NCBI GenBank assembly: GCA_943737045.1
Contig: CALSFV010000362.1
Span: forward strand, 124,001 to 188,000
Reading direction: 5' to 3'
Length of the DNA stretch: 64,000 bases
Origin: Parapristionchus giblindavisi
Taxonomy: Eukaryota > Nematoda > Chromadorea > Rhabditida > Diplogasteridae
Shown: positions 1 through 12,848 of the stretch, piece after piece
Layout of the letters: every line of letters starts with the position of its first letter
Numbering within the stretch: the first letter of the stretch is position 1
Translations under genes and position numbers: made by a program
Notes under the pieces: model-generated
Seen by the model: only the letters and a program-made list of their open reading frames with translations
Database searches by the model: none
What the model was told of the DNA's origin: nothing

Positions 1-119
1 AATATCATACAGCAAATCGATCGATAAACACACAATTAATCGATAATTACTCACTCCATTAGGAATTCAATCAATAATTTGAGGAATACGGTAGATTAAA
101 TGTTCCAATCGATATCATC

Positions 120-3100
120 TCACATCTCTTGCATGCTTAGGGCAAGTACTCGTTTGAGTTCCTCGTCATCACCCTCTTCTTCGTCAACCTGTATTTCAAA
201 GATTCATTTAAAAATTCAGGTGATTTACAATTCACTATTCAAAAGTCAAAGATCAAAGATCAACTTAGAAAGAATTATAGTTTTCATTGCATAACATAAT
301 ATACTCGCAGGTTTTTCGATATTGACTAAATCATTCTATAATGAACAATCAAAGTAATCATAATGACCAACCTCTCCTCTTTCCCTTCTCTTCCTCGCTT
401 CTTCTCTTCTCTTCTCATCTTCCTTCGCTTCTTCGATCGATAGTTTCATGGCCAATTCCATCATTTCTTCCTCACGAGATCGATGATTAGAAGATCGACG
501 TAATTCTGATCAATTAGATAAAGATTATCGATTGATTGGTTCTCGATTTTGAATGTTATCGATCGATTCTAACGATTTATTTATTCATTACAGAAGATTT
601 ACAAGTAATTTCGAGAACACCTGACAAAACTGGTCATTAATACAGTAATCAGAGAAATCATAATCCCTCTCACCTTGGGAACTCATATCCACGGGTGAAG
701 GTGCGAGTACAGGCGGAACCGTGTCCCATTCGGACGCGGATGTCGATGCGGACGTGCCCTGGAATTAATTTCAGTTAAAAAGGCTCGTCACATTCTCGTT
801 CACAACGTCAGCATTTTGACAAGAGTAGAGAAAGTATCTGATTGTAAGCATTACTGTCTGATATGATAAATTGATTGATTGAGAAAATAATCGATGACTA
901 GTTTCCACGTATAGATTTCATTTGAATCAGGCAAAGCATTGATTAGTACTCTATTCATAACATGCAATATTGATTTGTTAAGGCCGCTGTTTCGGACTAC
1001 GGTAATCATGCCACGACCCAAAAGTACAGTGTACGCAATCTACCGTATACCTGTACATCCTGTAGACTCCTCTCAATAGCTAAAGCGAGCATTCTCTCTT
1101 CGTCTGCGAACGATACCACAGAAGCATTTCTAGAATGAAATGGTTATTGATTAATTGATTCCAAGTTCGATTATACTACTATTTCTACAGAGAAACAATA
1201 TAGACATCCACAATTTGTCAAATTCCGACTTCACACATGGTCAGCACAGTATTAACTCATTCCGTAGACCCTCATCGCCTCAAAATCCAAAGTACGGTAT
1301 CGATTACAGTACCTCGGTGGTACAGTAGCCGTCTGTCTTCCTTCTGTCGGAGACTCCGTCCCTTCGTTAGCAAGCAAACTTTGCTCAATGGCCAACTGCA
1401 GTAGCATATCCTCTTGTTGCTGTGCAGACGGATGTCCATCTACAAATCAATCAATATTCTTCAGAATCAATCAATAATCTTCATCCATCAATTCTCTCTC
1501 TATCTTCACTGTAGCACTCTTCCATTAGTAAACCTAGACTACCGTAATCCTCTCACATCATCTCTAACCAATCAATACAATATATACGTCTAGATGCAGG
1601 TTGTCCTCCTCCTCCACTGACTCCACCCCCTCCATTTCCTCCCTCATCCGGCCACCATAACATAGATGATGAACGATCGTCGATTGTGTGATAGTCCTCA
1701 GGAATGTCAAAGACCTGAAATATCGATCGAAAATATTGATTGATTTATCGATTGAAATTATTGATTGATTGTTCAGTTGAAATCATTCTACCACCAATTA
1801 AAGTTCCCTTCTCCATCACCATTTTATTGATTATTATTATCATCGAACGAAGAAAAACTAAAGCAAAGATGACATGCCTTCACTAATGCAAAACTTGAAA
1901 CTCAATATCACGTGCTCTGGTATTTCAAACCTTAGTGTGTTACAGATCAAAGCTGAATTACCGTACCCTCGAGTCGATTTCCACTTGGGAGTCATAGCTG
2001 AGTGTGGATGGTAGAAGAGGAACTCCATCCAATGATCCGAGATCATTGATTGAGGGCTGAAAATCAATAAATAACAATTAATCACATGAATATTAAGTGG
2101 TTTTTAAAACAATCTCTTATTTTTGTTTCCACGTCGTTTCTTCACATTTTCTTTTAGTCTACTGATCCAGAAAGATGGTGTGAAGAAAACCAGAAAGATG
2201 TGTGAAACGAAGAGACCCTTGTCTTGTAGATTTCGTCAAACTACCCATAGCCAAAACTATCCTCGCTACATCCCTATGATCTTCCATAGTCCACACAATG
2301 AATCAATAATACAAACCGCAGAGACGCTGGCGGGAATGGGCGTCACGTATTCGCCCGGTTCGTTGATTCGACCGAATGTTATCTTGGCTGAGACGACGTG
2401 GAAGAGGGGAATCTAGTAAGTTAAGGAGTTACAATTAGCTGTTATGAAGAAGATGAATAATAATATATGTATTGTTTACATTAAACAAATTACAACAACC
2501 GCCGTACGATTAAATTTACAAACTAAAAAAAACACTATGCTACAGGAAATCACCAAGTTACACAAGTAAAAATCTTCTAACCATGGAACAGTCAGAATAC
2601 GACATCAATAATGTAATCAAATTGGGGAGATCAAAGACCAAACGTAAAAAGATCAAAGATCAAAGATCAAAATTCATACCTCGATCTTCACGGGGAATCC
2701 AGCGGGCAACTGCAGGCGCATGAATGCGTTGAGACGTGCAAAGTGGGCGGATGAGGAGGACATGAGGTTGACTATAGGGGCAACTTGGTCCTGCAACGAT
2801 AACGCGATTACCGTAATCTAGGAGGAGTATTGTATTCTAGGGAAATAAAAAAAACGTTCAGTATTGTACTGCACGGTAATGAGACTACATAGAACAGAAG
2901 TATCCACACAAAGACGTTATAATATGTATACAGTAGTCTAACTAAACCATCTACAGTATCACTTCTACCTCAAAACTACCGTATACCTGTAGACTGAGGG
3001 GGTACTGTTCGGCTAGATAGAGTGTGGCCTTGAATGAGTTCGACTTGCGCGTCACCTGACGAGGCTTGCCTGAAAATGGAAAATATTTTTTAATGAATAA

Positions 3101-5752
3101 ACAAATTATTGTGGTTCGTTATGGGCATTCATGAAGTATCCATTATCCCACAACGATGACGTCACGACTACGAGAAAAAAAACAATTCACCCCACTTCAT
3201 ATAAGCTACTTGAAAGCATAAGAGGAATTGAACAAAAGGGCAATGCGGGAGAAGTCCTGCCTCAACAAAATTTCGTCGTTGGCGTTGAAAAGATCTACAG
3301 TACAACAGTATAAGAAACGGGATATCTAATAGAGTGCCGAAAATGACTCTCGAGTATTCGTTCTCACTGGCAGTATGGGCCGAGTATTCGGGGGGGGGGG
3401 GGGGGGGGGGAGGTTATGATTAACTAAGTTATTTCGCATCTCAATACAACTTGAGCTTGTTTTGCCATTATTTCCATTAAATATTCGCCAATCTACTATG
3501 TATGCAATCTCACCTATATCACGTGCGAGCTTGACATCTCCATCAAAGTATGCGAGTGGATTCTCTGGCTGACCAAGGGTATCCGATGCGGTACTTGGCC
3601 CGCCACTGGCACCCTCTTCCGCTGGATACTCACTACGGACCATGTTGAGTAAAGATGACAATGGGTTTGATGATTCGTCCTGAATGGAAGATCGATCGAT
3701 AATTGACAGATTACGGTATCCAATCAATATTAACAAGCTGTTGTTGATATTCTGCGACATTCCAGCGTTACAACGATATATTTTCGTAGTTTTTACCCAT
3801 CCAGTATATGAGTTCATACATGAGTGATAAAGATATACAAATAACAATACCTGTTTGAATCTAGTCCGATCACTATCACTCAAATGTTCACTGCGAGTTT
3901 TGGTCACGAGGTCCACGTTGGACGCGTTGAAAATCTGTAATTATTGATTTTTTGAGAGAAAATGTAGTTTCCTGAGTTACAGTACCCCAGCAATCGTGTC
4001 CCATTTACAGCATACTACCATATCAGACAAACAATATATCTACCGTATACCTTGCAATCGTGTCCGGACACTCGTTCCTTCCTCTCACCACTGCCTATCC
4101 ACGACAGGAACCCATTGCCTTTCGATCGCTCGAATCCGATACGATCCATGTCGATAAATGTCGTCGAGACGGGTGATGTCATTCTGGAATGTATGCGTAA
4201 TACGGTAGGTTACGGTAGACACCAATACTCTTACGGTAGGTTACGGTATGCTTCAATACTAATACGGTAGGATACGGTACCGTGACGATGAATAACCAAT
4301 AAAACCTTCAACTAACCGGAAGTATACAGCCTCCTCTGGTGGATCAAAATCATCGAGAGTCTCGTCAGAAGTGAGCGATTGAATGTTTGCCTGAATTTTG
4401 ATAAATGTCGAATTTGCACACGACATGACAAAATTCAGAAATGTCGATCGTGGTGTCAAGATACACATCTTACCGTATACGCCTGGTGGTCGATGAGAAC
4501 GAGTTGTGGGATCGAACCATCTAACAGACGGAAGATGAACGATTGCTGTAATCATTAACGAATAGGGATTACGGTAGATCAAGATTACTATAGTTTAAGC
4601 AAAATGCTCTCACAGTCCGACGTGCAAGGTAGATCAAAGATCAGATATAGTCTACCTTTCCTCTCTGCCAGGAATGACCTTCGAATCCTACTAGTGTAGT
4701 ATCGATTCGTACTGACGATCCTTTCTTCCAGATCTGGCAAAAAACAATCAATAATATGTTTGAGCCAATCGATACTCATATATTTTATGAAATATGAAAC
4801 ACTACCCTTATGTACACTGAGCATGCCTCAAAGACAAATAGACTGCTCTTTCAATAGATCATTGAAACATGTGAATACCCTAACCAATACTAAAGACATG
4901 ATGTACGAAAACTACAGTATCCCAAAACAGAAAGAAAGTGTCCCAAATTAGTAAGAAACTAGCTACAGTATCCCAAATCACTAAGAAACTAGCTACAGTA
5001 TTCCAGTGTAGAGTATACCTTGTAAGTATCAGAAGGACAGAGCTTGCTAACAAGCGGCACCCACGAGGCGAACTCCCAGCTCATTTCCGCGTAGAAATCA
5101 GGCGCTTCCTGTAGTAATTATTTAATGGACTACTGTATTAATGCATCAGATCAATCAATGTTGAGTGATTACGGTACCTGAAGCTTCTCCAGATGCAACT
5201 TCATGTCCGCTGCAGCGCGCGTTGAACGTTGAAAGTCACGGTATTTGATCACCTGAAATCGATTTATCGATTGAATCACTGATTTATTAACGTCCTTGCC
5301 AATGTGTCAAAACACGAGATGACTGACTATAGGGAGACAAAAGACCAACCTGTCGTAGCAGAGAAGGATTGCCCGTAGAGATCGCTTCGTGCGACACCGA
5401 CCACATATCCTACAACGATTATCGGATTATGGTAGGTTCACTTTCAGTTCGTCTAATCGGATTACGGTAGACGAGGGATTATCGACCTTGTTCTGTGCAT
5501 CCGCATTGGCGCCGCGTTCCAGAAGAACAGATGCGCATTGGTCGCGGTCTAGAGTCACCGCGAGCATGAGAGGAGTGCGGCCACGCGGATCGACCTGAAT
5601 TAGGAACAAATAATCGATGACCAATCAATAAAACGTACCGTATCAATATCGATTTGGTCGTTGCGGTCGAGATGAGCGTTGAGCGTCTCGACGTCATTGT
5701 CCCATACGGCCCAGTGGAGGGGATATCGCTCCCGTGACTCCTTTTCATGCAT
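120..5752 (-). CDS. ANKRD13-type ankyrin-repeat/UIM protein, 21 exons, 684 aa
   Basis: Complete spliced gene. ANKRD13 proteins bind Lys63-ubiquitinated cargo, such as activated receptors at the membrane and endosomes. Exons (high to low): 5752-5639, 5594-5487, 5409-5350, 5252-5178, 5108-5019, 4733-4656, 4545-4474, 4390-4317, 4183-4051, 3934-3851, 3679-3514, 3069-2987, 2790-2680, 2412-2317, 2056-1967, 1714-1588, 1439-1313, 1129-1051, 758-674, 505-372, 188-120 (TGA). They sum to 2,055 nt with every junction in phase. N-terminal ankyrin repeats include [12 protein letters not shown]. The family core follows ([57 protein letters not shown]). Four ubiquitin-interacting motifs lie near residues 530-546 ([17 protein letters not shown]), 573-587, 629-645 and 670-684. 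Human paralogues are about 520-650 aa. The start ATG follows a TTTAG that could be a trans-splice acceptor. The family call is firm; exon 2's donor (GTCGAT) and the start are the weakest points. Confidence 0.93.
3390..3410. repeat. poly-G tract (21 G) in an ANKRD13 intron
   Basis: Uninterrupted G run within the intron between exons 3679-3514 and 3069-2987; it is a C run in the transcript. Such tracts are prone to deletion and to sequencing-length error. Confidence 0.95.
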
Positions 5753-7265
5753 CCCCTAAACGAATCAATCGATATTTCGAAATATGAACTGATTTTCGGG
5801 CGCTACCGAGCGTCGATTCCAACTTCTAGGGACATTTTCTAGCAAATAGAGACAAAATCAAGTAGGCTCGGTTCAGAAAAGCATGACACATATCCTAGTC
5901 AATATCGAACGAAACGAGAGATGGGAGGAATTGTCACAAAATGTGATGGAATACAAGTGACTCATGGGAAGAGGAAAGGAATCGAAGGAGTGAGAAAAGA
6001 GGTGAACTCTGTCAAAACAACATCGATCTAGACCAGATCGGACATCCGTCCGGACTGCTCGGGACTGTGATAGACTAGTGACCATCATGAGTATGAGTAA
6101 GGAACAACAAGAACGTTGTTGATGTTGTCCTCGAATGTGCTCTCGGGACTGACTATGTGTAGTAGTGCCACTACTCCCCTCTCTTCGTTCTTCTTCGGTC
6201 CCTCTCCGTATCCTCTATACCCGGTCCCCTTGTCCCTCGTCCCCCACTCTTCTTCTCTTCCTCCCTTCCTTTTCATCCATTCAATCCCATGGTCCCTCGT
6301 CACTCACACACAGCAAGAGTCTCTTCGCTATCGCCCGTCTATCTTCCATTTCCCCTCCTCCCGCCTCTAACCAAACTCTCTTCACCCTCCTCCCCCCTCT
6401 CGTCTCTCTACCCCCTCAATCGATTCGTATTGAGAGAGTGAGCGAAGGAGGCAAACAGAGCAGTATAGTGAACAGGCGAGAGCGCAGACGGGCAGAGCCC
6501 CGACGAGAGAGAGCATCATAGGGAGAGAGAGCAGAGAAAACTCTGCGTCTCTACCCTGCCTGCGTCTCTCCTCTCACACGTGGGCTGTCTTCGCTCTCTC
6601 GCCTAATTTTGTCTTTTTGCTTATTCTTGTCGATTTTTATGCTAATTTCGATTGCCATTCGATTTACATATAGCTTGTCGACGCCATCGACCCGTTTGCG
6701 CGACAATTCTGTGATTTTTCGGATCCATGAAGCTTAGAATGTTCGAGAACTTTGAAGATTAAAGAGTTCTTTGTTTGTCGCATCCGTATCGATACGTATA
6801 ATCGACTCTTCTTTCGAATTTTCGGCTTTTATTGATCGAAATATGAGAGGAATTTCGAGAAACACATCTAATTTAATCAGAATGTTTTGTTATTTCGTAA
6901 CGTCATAATTGTTTACGTCATCTACACTACGGTTATTAAATTAATTCCGTCGAATAATTTTGCTTTCCTCAAAAGATCCATGGCATCCTTAGTGGTTCAC
7001 CTCCACTCTATGTGTTGTATTTATAAAAGGTTGGCACACGTTTCGCAACAAACTCTTTTTCGCATAGCAAAGGTTGCCACTCACCCTCTTCTCTCTCTTC
7101 CTATCCCAAGGTCTCCCTTCACTCTCTCCTATTTTCTTGCTACGTGCGTGTGCGCTTGTTTGCACCCATCTACGAAAGCGGGAAATACGAATTTTCAAAT
7201 TATCAATTAAAGTTGGACTTCCCACCCTACGAGGAGTGAAGTAAGAAAGACGAACGGACGCAATC
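5753..7265. promoter_or_regulatory. Divergent upstream region of the ANKRD13 and hmg genes
   Basis: About 1.5 kb separates the start codons of two genes that read away from each other, so both promoters must lie here. A strongly pyrimidine-rich block (about 6180-6420) is followed by GAGAG-rich sequence (about 6430-6530). I see no convincing TATA box and no conserved coding exon; the ORFs here are low-complexity Ser/Pro/Leu translations of the CT-rich block. Confidence 0.5.
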
Positions 7266-9215
7266 ATGATGGGAATGCTGGGAGGCGGAGGTTATCTTAC
7301 TAATTTAATTATTTTTATGTTGATCATATAAGGTTACAAAAGAAGAATAACCAAATTTAGAGTAATTTAATATGCTAATCGGTTTAAATAATGACATATG
7401 CAAATCAGATCTGTTTACGATCAATTCATTTCAGTATCAGCATTCTCGGGTCATTTGAGTGCTGCGCAAGCTGCCGCGATGCGCGACAACAAACCACCCG
7501 TGCGTGGCAAGACCTCACCTTACGGGTACGGTAAAGAATTATCGATTGAATCTATCTATCTTACCATGTTTGTTTAGTCCATAGTTATATGTCGTCATTG
7601 TGCTAATTGGATTATTGTTGATTATCGATTGATTTTTTATAGATTTTTCGTCAAAATGTGTTACGAAGAACACAAGAAGAAATATCCGAATGAGAATGTG
7701 CAAGTGACGGAGATCTCGAAGAAGTGCTCTGATAAGTGGAAGGTACCTTAACCATACTTAACCTTAAGTCAACGACCTTAACCTTAGCCTTAAGTCAACG
7801 ATGACCTTAATGATGTTAATTCTTCAGACTATGAATGATGACGAGAAGAGACGTTTCTACGAACTCGCACAGAAAGACGCCGATCGCTACACCGCCGAGG
7901 TTAATGCTTATCTGCTTTCCGGGGTTCGTACCCTTTTCGCCCCCATACTTAGGCTAGCCCACTTAGGGGCACTAAGTCGCTGAATCACTAAGTAAAGTAT
8001 ACATTAACAAATGTGCTTGCAGATCATAGACAATTCTATTATTGATCTATTCATCTATGATTTATTGATTACTTCTCAGGTTGCCGCGTACGGTGGTGAG
8101 GATCGAAAGAGGAAGCGAGCCAAGAAGGATCCCAATGCGCCCAAGCGAGCACTGTGAGTACTGTAGTCGTTATCGATTGATTTGTACTGCATTCATAAAA
8201 CACATAGTGCATATTACTTCGAGTATTTAGAGAATGTTTTAAAAATTGTAAACTGTCACCGATCGGGGACTAAATGGATACCAAAAACCTCCAGCTTGTT
8301 CATGTCGATACTTAATATGTTTTACCCTTGTTGTATATAGCTGGGGATGTCCTCCAGAACCTAAACTATCCGATTTTCCCAGAATTACAAACAAATGATG
8401 GGTGCGAAATGTTCCTGCAGATGCCTATTTAGTCATTGGTGCGGTGTATTGATTATGATATGTTGATGTATCGATTTGTAGATCAGCCTTCTTTTTCTTC
8501 TCCCACGACAAGAGGCCCGTTGTGCAGGCTGCGAATCCCATGTGGAAGGTGGGTATTTATTTAATTTCTATCTCAAGAAACAAAAATGAGTAGTGGAGCA
8601 GCTGTGTTCATGTTTCAATTTGCTGAGAACTCGGCTATCTTACGTTAAACTTTCGATTGCTATCTGGATGCAATTACAGAGTAAATGTATCGGTTCGTGT
8701 GGTTATGAGTATCACAGATTCTACTTTGACAAATGATATTCGTTTTGGAGACCATCAGAGTTATAATACAGTAGCTCATACTTTGATCTACAGTAATCCC
8801 AAGAAGTACAGTAATCAATTCCGCCAGTAACAAATTGCTCTTACAGGTAGGTCAAGTGGCGCAGGAGCTGGGCCGCATGTGGAAGGCGCTGACGGACGCG
8901 GAGCGTGGTGAATACGAACGACGCGCCCATGAGGATAAGGAACGATACGCTCAGGTATACGGTGGAATTTGAAGTTACTGTAGATCAATGGGCATTATTG
9001 ATTGATTATTGTAGTGATCATCTGATGGTTTGGTAGATCAGCAGAATGATTGATGCTAGTATAAGAATATGTTTCAATAAATGACCAATCGATAATTAAT
9101 GAATGAATCAATCGATATTCAGGATATGCGGGAGTACAAGCAACGAACGGGTATGGATGGTCATTTGGATGACGAAGAAGATGATCTCGGTGTTGGAGTC
9201 GGAGTGGGACATTAG
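7266..9215 (+). CDS. hmg-1.2: Two-HMG-box chromatin protein, HMG-1.2/HMGB type, 8 exons, 209 aa
   Basis: Non-sequence-specific DNA-bending nuclear protein of the HMGB family. Exons: 7266-7290, 7435-7525, 7643-7742, 7828-7899, 8080-8153, 8482-8548, 8847-8954, 9123-9215 (TAG). They sum to 630 nt, all in phase. Box A starts near residue 35 ([20 protein letters not shown]) and ends near 96. A basic linker with [17 protein letters not shown] leads into box B ([32 protein letters not shown]) up to about residue 188. A short acidic patch (DDEEDD) and Gly/Val tail end the protein. The order of boxes and the near-identical box A wording match nematode HMG-1.2. The first exon codes only eight residues (MMGMLGGG) plus a split codon. 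Its GTTATC donor is the least certain junction. Confidence 0.93.
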
Positions 9216-10611
9216 ATGACGTCATCAGTCACATTCTTCATTCAATCATATATATTTTTGGTTCATACCGTACTCTTCTCTCTCATTCTATTCGTCGTAT
9301 TCTGTGTATTACTCATTTGATGTAGTATTTGGTCTAGTAACCATCAATCACCTCAACGAGGCTCTCTGTAATCGATTTACAAGCTACAGTAATCCTATCT
9401 ACCGTAATCAATATTGTCCACACTACAGTACCACATCACATCCACTCCTATTGTTCACTTATCCCTCTGCCCACTCGATCGATAGTGTAGCCCCGCCCCC
9501 GATTTTGTGAGTGAACTACGGTATCTTATGGATTTATCGATTAGAATTACATTCGTTTCTTACTATATATCTGACTATCTATTCTATATAATAATTGTCA
9601 CCGTCACCAATCGGTTTCAAACTCGTTGTTCTATTATTCATCTTCACTTCCGTCGTCCCTTGTTATTGTCTGATTATCGATTATCGATTATTGATTAGAA
9701 GCATACAAAACAAACACCTCATCATCCCCTTCTCTCTATGTCTCACTGAAAAAGAATTACATTTCCTATTCCCCTCTATTCATCCGTTCTATTCGGTGTG
9801 CAAGTGTGTTACTTTACTCCTACAGTATCCCTCCCACACCACACACCACTTCTGTGATCTCAAACACTCTCCATTCTTCTTCTTTCTTTGACTAGGTTGC
9901 CCCCCCTCCACATTCGATTCCATGGCCCCCATAATGAAGCTCCGTCCTCTTTATCATTGTAATCTTTATATTTGTTCATTTAATTCAATTCGTTCATTGT
10001 CCAACGTCGCTACATTGTTCTGTGTATAAAAGCACGTCAAGAAATAAATTTGTTGAAATGGAAATTGACTGTGTGGTGTAACAAGGCAAGTAGTAAAGCA
10101 AGGGATAAGGAAGTTGGATACGGTAGCTACAGTATTTACTGTGAGTTACCGTATTTTCTCATGCGAGCTTGTTGTAAAAACATAATGTAAATTCAAATAT
10201 TGTCTCATCGTTTTGATGTATGATAAATTAAAATTAATTAATTAAAATGTGTACATCTGACTTTATCAATGTCATCATTAATTCACACTGTGTTCATTTG
10301 TTCACATAACTAGAAAACAAAGTAAGGGCATCACAATAATTTATCAAACATCTTTCAGTGGATCGAATAAGAGAGGGATCACTAGGAAGAGGATGAAACT
10401 TTGCCGTGGATGGGAGATGTGGTCGTTGGAGTTTGGGAGAGCAAGAGTTGAGATTACAAGGGTGGAGGGAACAGCAGAATGGCATAGAGGAATGGAGCGT
10501 CTGCTGGACATAAGGATCGTAACCTTGATTCAGAAAGATCCAGGCATGGTACGGTAATATGGGTGGAGGTTACGGTACTCCTATTTTGAATGATTTGATA
10601 TTGATCGATTC
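9216..10611. other. Convergent intergenic region, hmg and MSP-domain gene 3' ends
   Basis: The two genes are tail to tail. The sequence is AT- and pyrimidine-rich with no recognisable coding exon. AATAAA occurs at 10043-10048, more than 800 bp past the hmg stop, so it need not be that gene's polyadenylation signal. Confidence 0.4.
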
Positions 10612-11173
10612 TTACTCAGCCTTTACGGGCAGAGTGACGTCACCAGCGGGAGTGGCTCCCTGGAATAATACAATCATTATGGTAAATGGAACCACGAAAT
10701 ACCTTGAAAGCCTCTTGAGCATCGGTGGCTCCCTCGGGTGCGGGAGCAAATTGGATGACAAACTTGTCCTCCTTGGGTGGTCCGGGCTAAAGTGGTAGGG
10801 ATACTATGATCATTAAGGTCTTAGGTCTTAGGTCTTAAGGTCATGATAATTTCGTGCACTCACGAGACGAGTGATCTCCACTGATGCAGTTGCTCCGGGT
10901 TCGATGAATCCGAAAACGGGATTGAGACGGTACTCGTTGTTGTTGGACGACTTGATCTCAAGTTACTTAACATTAGTTAATGGTACTTAAGATTTATTAA
11001 ATTTAGGGTTAAGGTTGCGGTTAAAGTTTGCTTAAGTTTAAGGTCAACGTTAAGGATTTTTTTCTAATTACCTTGTACATGATCTTGCCAGCTTCAGAGT
11101 TGGTAAGAACGTGCGTGGAGCTTCCTCCAGCAGCGGGGACCGCAACGGCCGCAGGCTCAACAGCAAGGGGCAT
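10612..11173 (-). CDS. Small MSP-domain sperm protein (SSP-19/SSP-16 type), 4 exons, 108 aa
   Basis: Single MSP domain (immunoglobulin-like beta sandwich) protein of the short sperm-specific class, distinct from the 127-aa cytoskeletal MSPs. Exons: 11173-11072, 10956-10864, 10786-10703, 10659-10612 (TAA), total 327 nt in phase. Diagnostic stretches are GGSSTHVLTNSEAGKIMYK, KSSNNNEYRLNPVFGFIEPG, EDKFVIQFAPAPEGATDAQ and the C-terminal GDVTLPVKAE. The ATG lies directly after an AG. Upstream, at 11230-11240, a GTGAGT donor suggests a non-coding first exon. The exon 2 acceptor (AACTTGAG) is weak. Expression in the male germ line is inferred from the family. Confidence 0.9.
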
Positions 11174-11274
11174 CTTGAGAGCTTAAGATCAGAGCTTAGA
11201 TTAAGATCTTAAGGTTAAGAACACTCACCAAAGATTCAAAGAAGAGAATTCGATGGAAGATTTGTAGGCAACGA

Positions 11275-11288
11275 CCGCCCTTTTATTG
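11275..11288 (-). promoter_or_regulatory. TATA-like core of the MSP-domain gene
   Basis: On the minus strand this reads CAATAAAAGGGCGG, about 105 bp upstream of the ATG and close to the presumed non-coding first exon. The plus-strand msp gene has the similar TATAAAAGGGCG. Confidence 0.4.
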
Positions 11289-12302
11289 CAACTTCATTCA
11301 AAATTAAATTTAAATGTCTACAATAATATGCAATGATGACTAGAATTGAGACAATAATTAGATCATGTCTTGCATTTTTTCACTCTCGAATGTAAATGCC
11401 TAATGCCTTTGTCTGAAAATGACTAATATTATATGTCTACAATGTCTAATAGACAATGAAAACGAGATATTATAGAATGGAAAGAGTTCCAAACGATTTC
11501 GTATAGTAATCCTTGGAGATTTGAACATACTGAAACTCTCGGAATTTAGCTCTAGCTCTTCTTTTCTCATATTTATCGTAATCTATAACTTCATTTAGCC
11601 AAAACCAGGGTTGTGAATTTCTGTTTCTGTATTTTCAGCTTTTTTTCTGCCTTTTGAAAATTTCTTTCCCATCCCTGGCCAAAACGGTAAACAATCTTCA
11701 TTTTTTAACTAAAGGTCGTTGTATGATCGTTTATCGGTGCTGTGTATTTTAAATGATTTTTAAAAATAAAAATAAATTTTTTTCTGTTGTTATTTCACTG
11801 AAACTAAAATATTTCTCAACATAATATACGAACATTTACCCACTATAATACCAGGCAGTCATTTATTACTCTTGATAAAACTGTTAATATTTAAAAAAAA
11901 TTTCTTTAAAAAACACCGTGGGTCGCTGGTTTCCAAGTCCAGAAATCAAATCACAACACCATCTGGGTGGTTTGAGAAGAAATCACAAAAATGTCTCTAA
12001 GGTACAACGGATAATAACATACTGAAACCTTCCGAAAATAGCTCAATCATACCATCTCATATTTCTCTCGTAATCTATAACTCCAATTAGTCAAAACGGG
12101 TAATGTAATCTTCTTCCTATTTTATCTTTATAATCATTATCGAGAATTGATTAATATATAATATATTTATCTCTAAACGGATCAAAACCGAGAAGATAGC
12201 TCATAATATACATTTGATTGAAAAAATTAAAGAAGAGATTAACTGCAAATCACTTAATCACAGTTTTTAGAGTATTACAAAATTCTAGTAATAGTATTGC
12301 CA

Positions 12303-12536
12303 TCTCGAAAGCTCATGAATACAAGGGAAGTGATAATCATAAACTTTCGATCTATTCTAACAAACATTTTCTATTAAATATCTCGAAAGCTCATGAATAC
12401 AAGGGAAGTGATAATCATAAACTTTCGATCTATTCTAACAAACATTTTCTATTAAATATCTCGAAAGCTCATGAATACAAGGGAAGTGATAAATCATAAA
12501 CTTTCGATCTATTCTAACAAACATTTTCTATTAAAT
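12303..12536. repeat. 78-bp tandem repeat, three near-identical copies
   Basis: Copies start at 12303, 12381 and 12459 with the word TCTCGAAAGCTCATGAATAC. Because 78 is divisible by 3 the array stays open in one frame and produces a 93-codon ORF (12218-12499), which I do not regard as a gene. One copy has an extra A (12489-12492) that breaks the frame. Confidence 0.9.
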
Positions 12537-12805
12537 ATTTTAATAAATGCTAATGTTATCTTCGTATTTTCTTTCACAAAGTCTGCATCTATCTTCACTG
12601 TGCCGTATTCTAATTTTCTAAAAAGTATATTATAACAGCTTTTGTCCACATATGGTTTATTTAAATTTAGGTCAAGTGAATAATTTTTAATGACAATGAT
12701 CTATTCTTTCTTTCGTATTTCATTATATTAACATATAAACGAGATAAAGTTATTCAAAATGTAATTATGCAATCATTGAAAATTCAAATCATGCTGTATC
12801 TCTAG

Positions 12806-12816
12806 TATAAAAGGGC
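12806..12816 (+). promoter_or_regulatory. TATA box of the msp gene
   Basis: TATAAAAGGGC lies 43 bp before the msp ATG, a fitting distance for a short leader. An AGATAAAG GATA-type site is at 12740-12747; GATA sites are known in msp promoters of nematodes. Confidence 0.65.
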
Positions 12817-12848
12817 GAGTTATCGGTAGGGTAGTCATAGCAGTCAAC

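Noticed and set aside
3131..3313. 60-codon plus-strand ORF
   Set aside because: Lies in an intron of the ANKRD13 gene on the opposite strand; no coding features.
6116..6521. Overlapping 84- and 118-codon ORFs upstream of the hmg gene
   Set aside because: CT-rich promoter-region sequence, no splice or homology support.
12218..12499. 93-codon ORF with ISKAHEYKGSD repeats
   Set aside because: Frame continuity follows from a 78-bp tandem period; a one-base insertion in the third copy breaks it.
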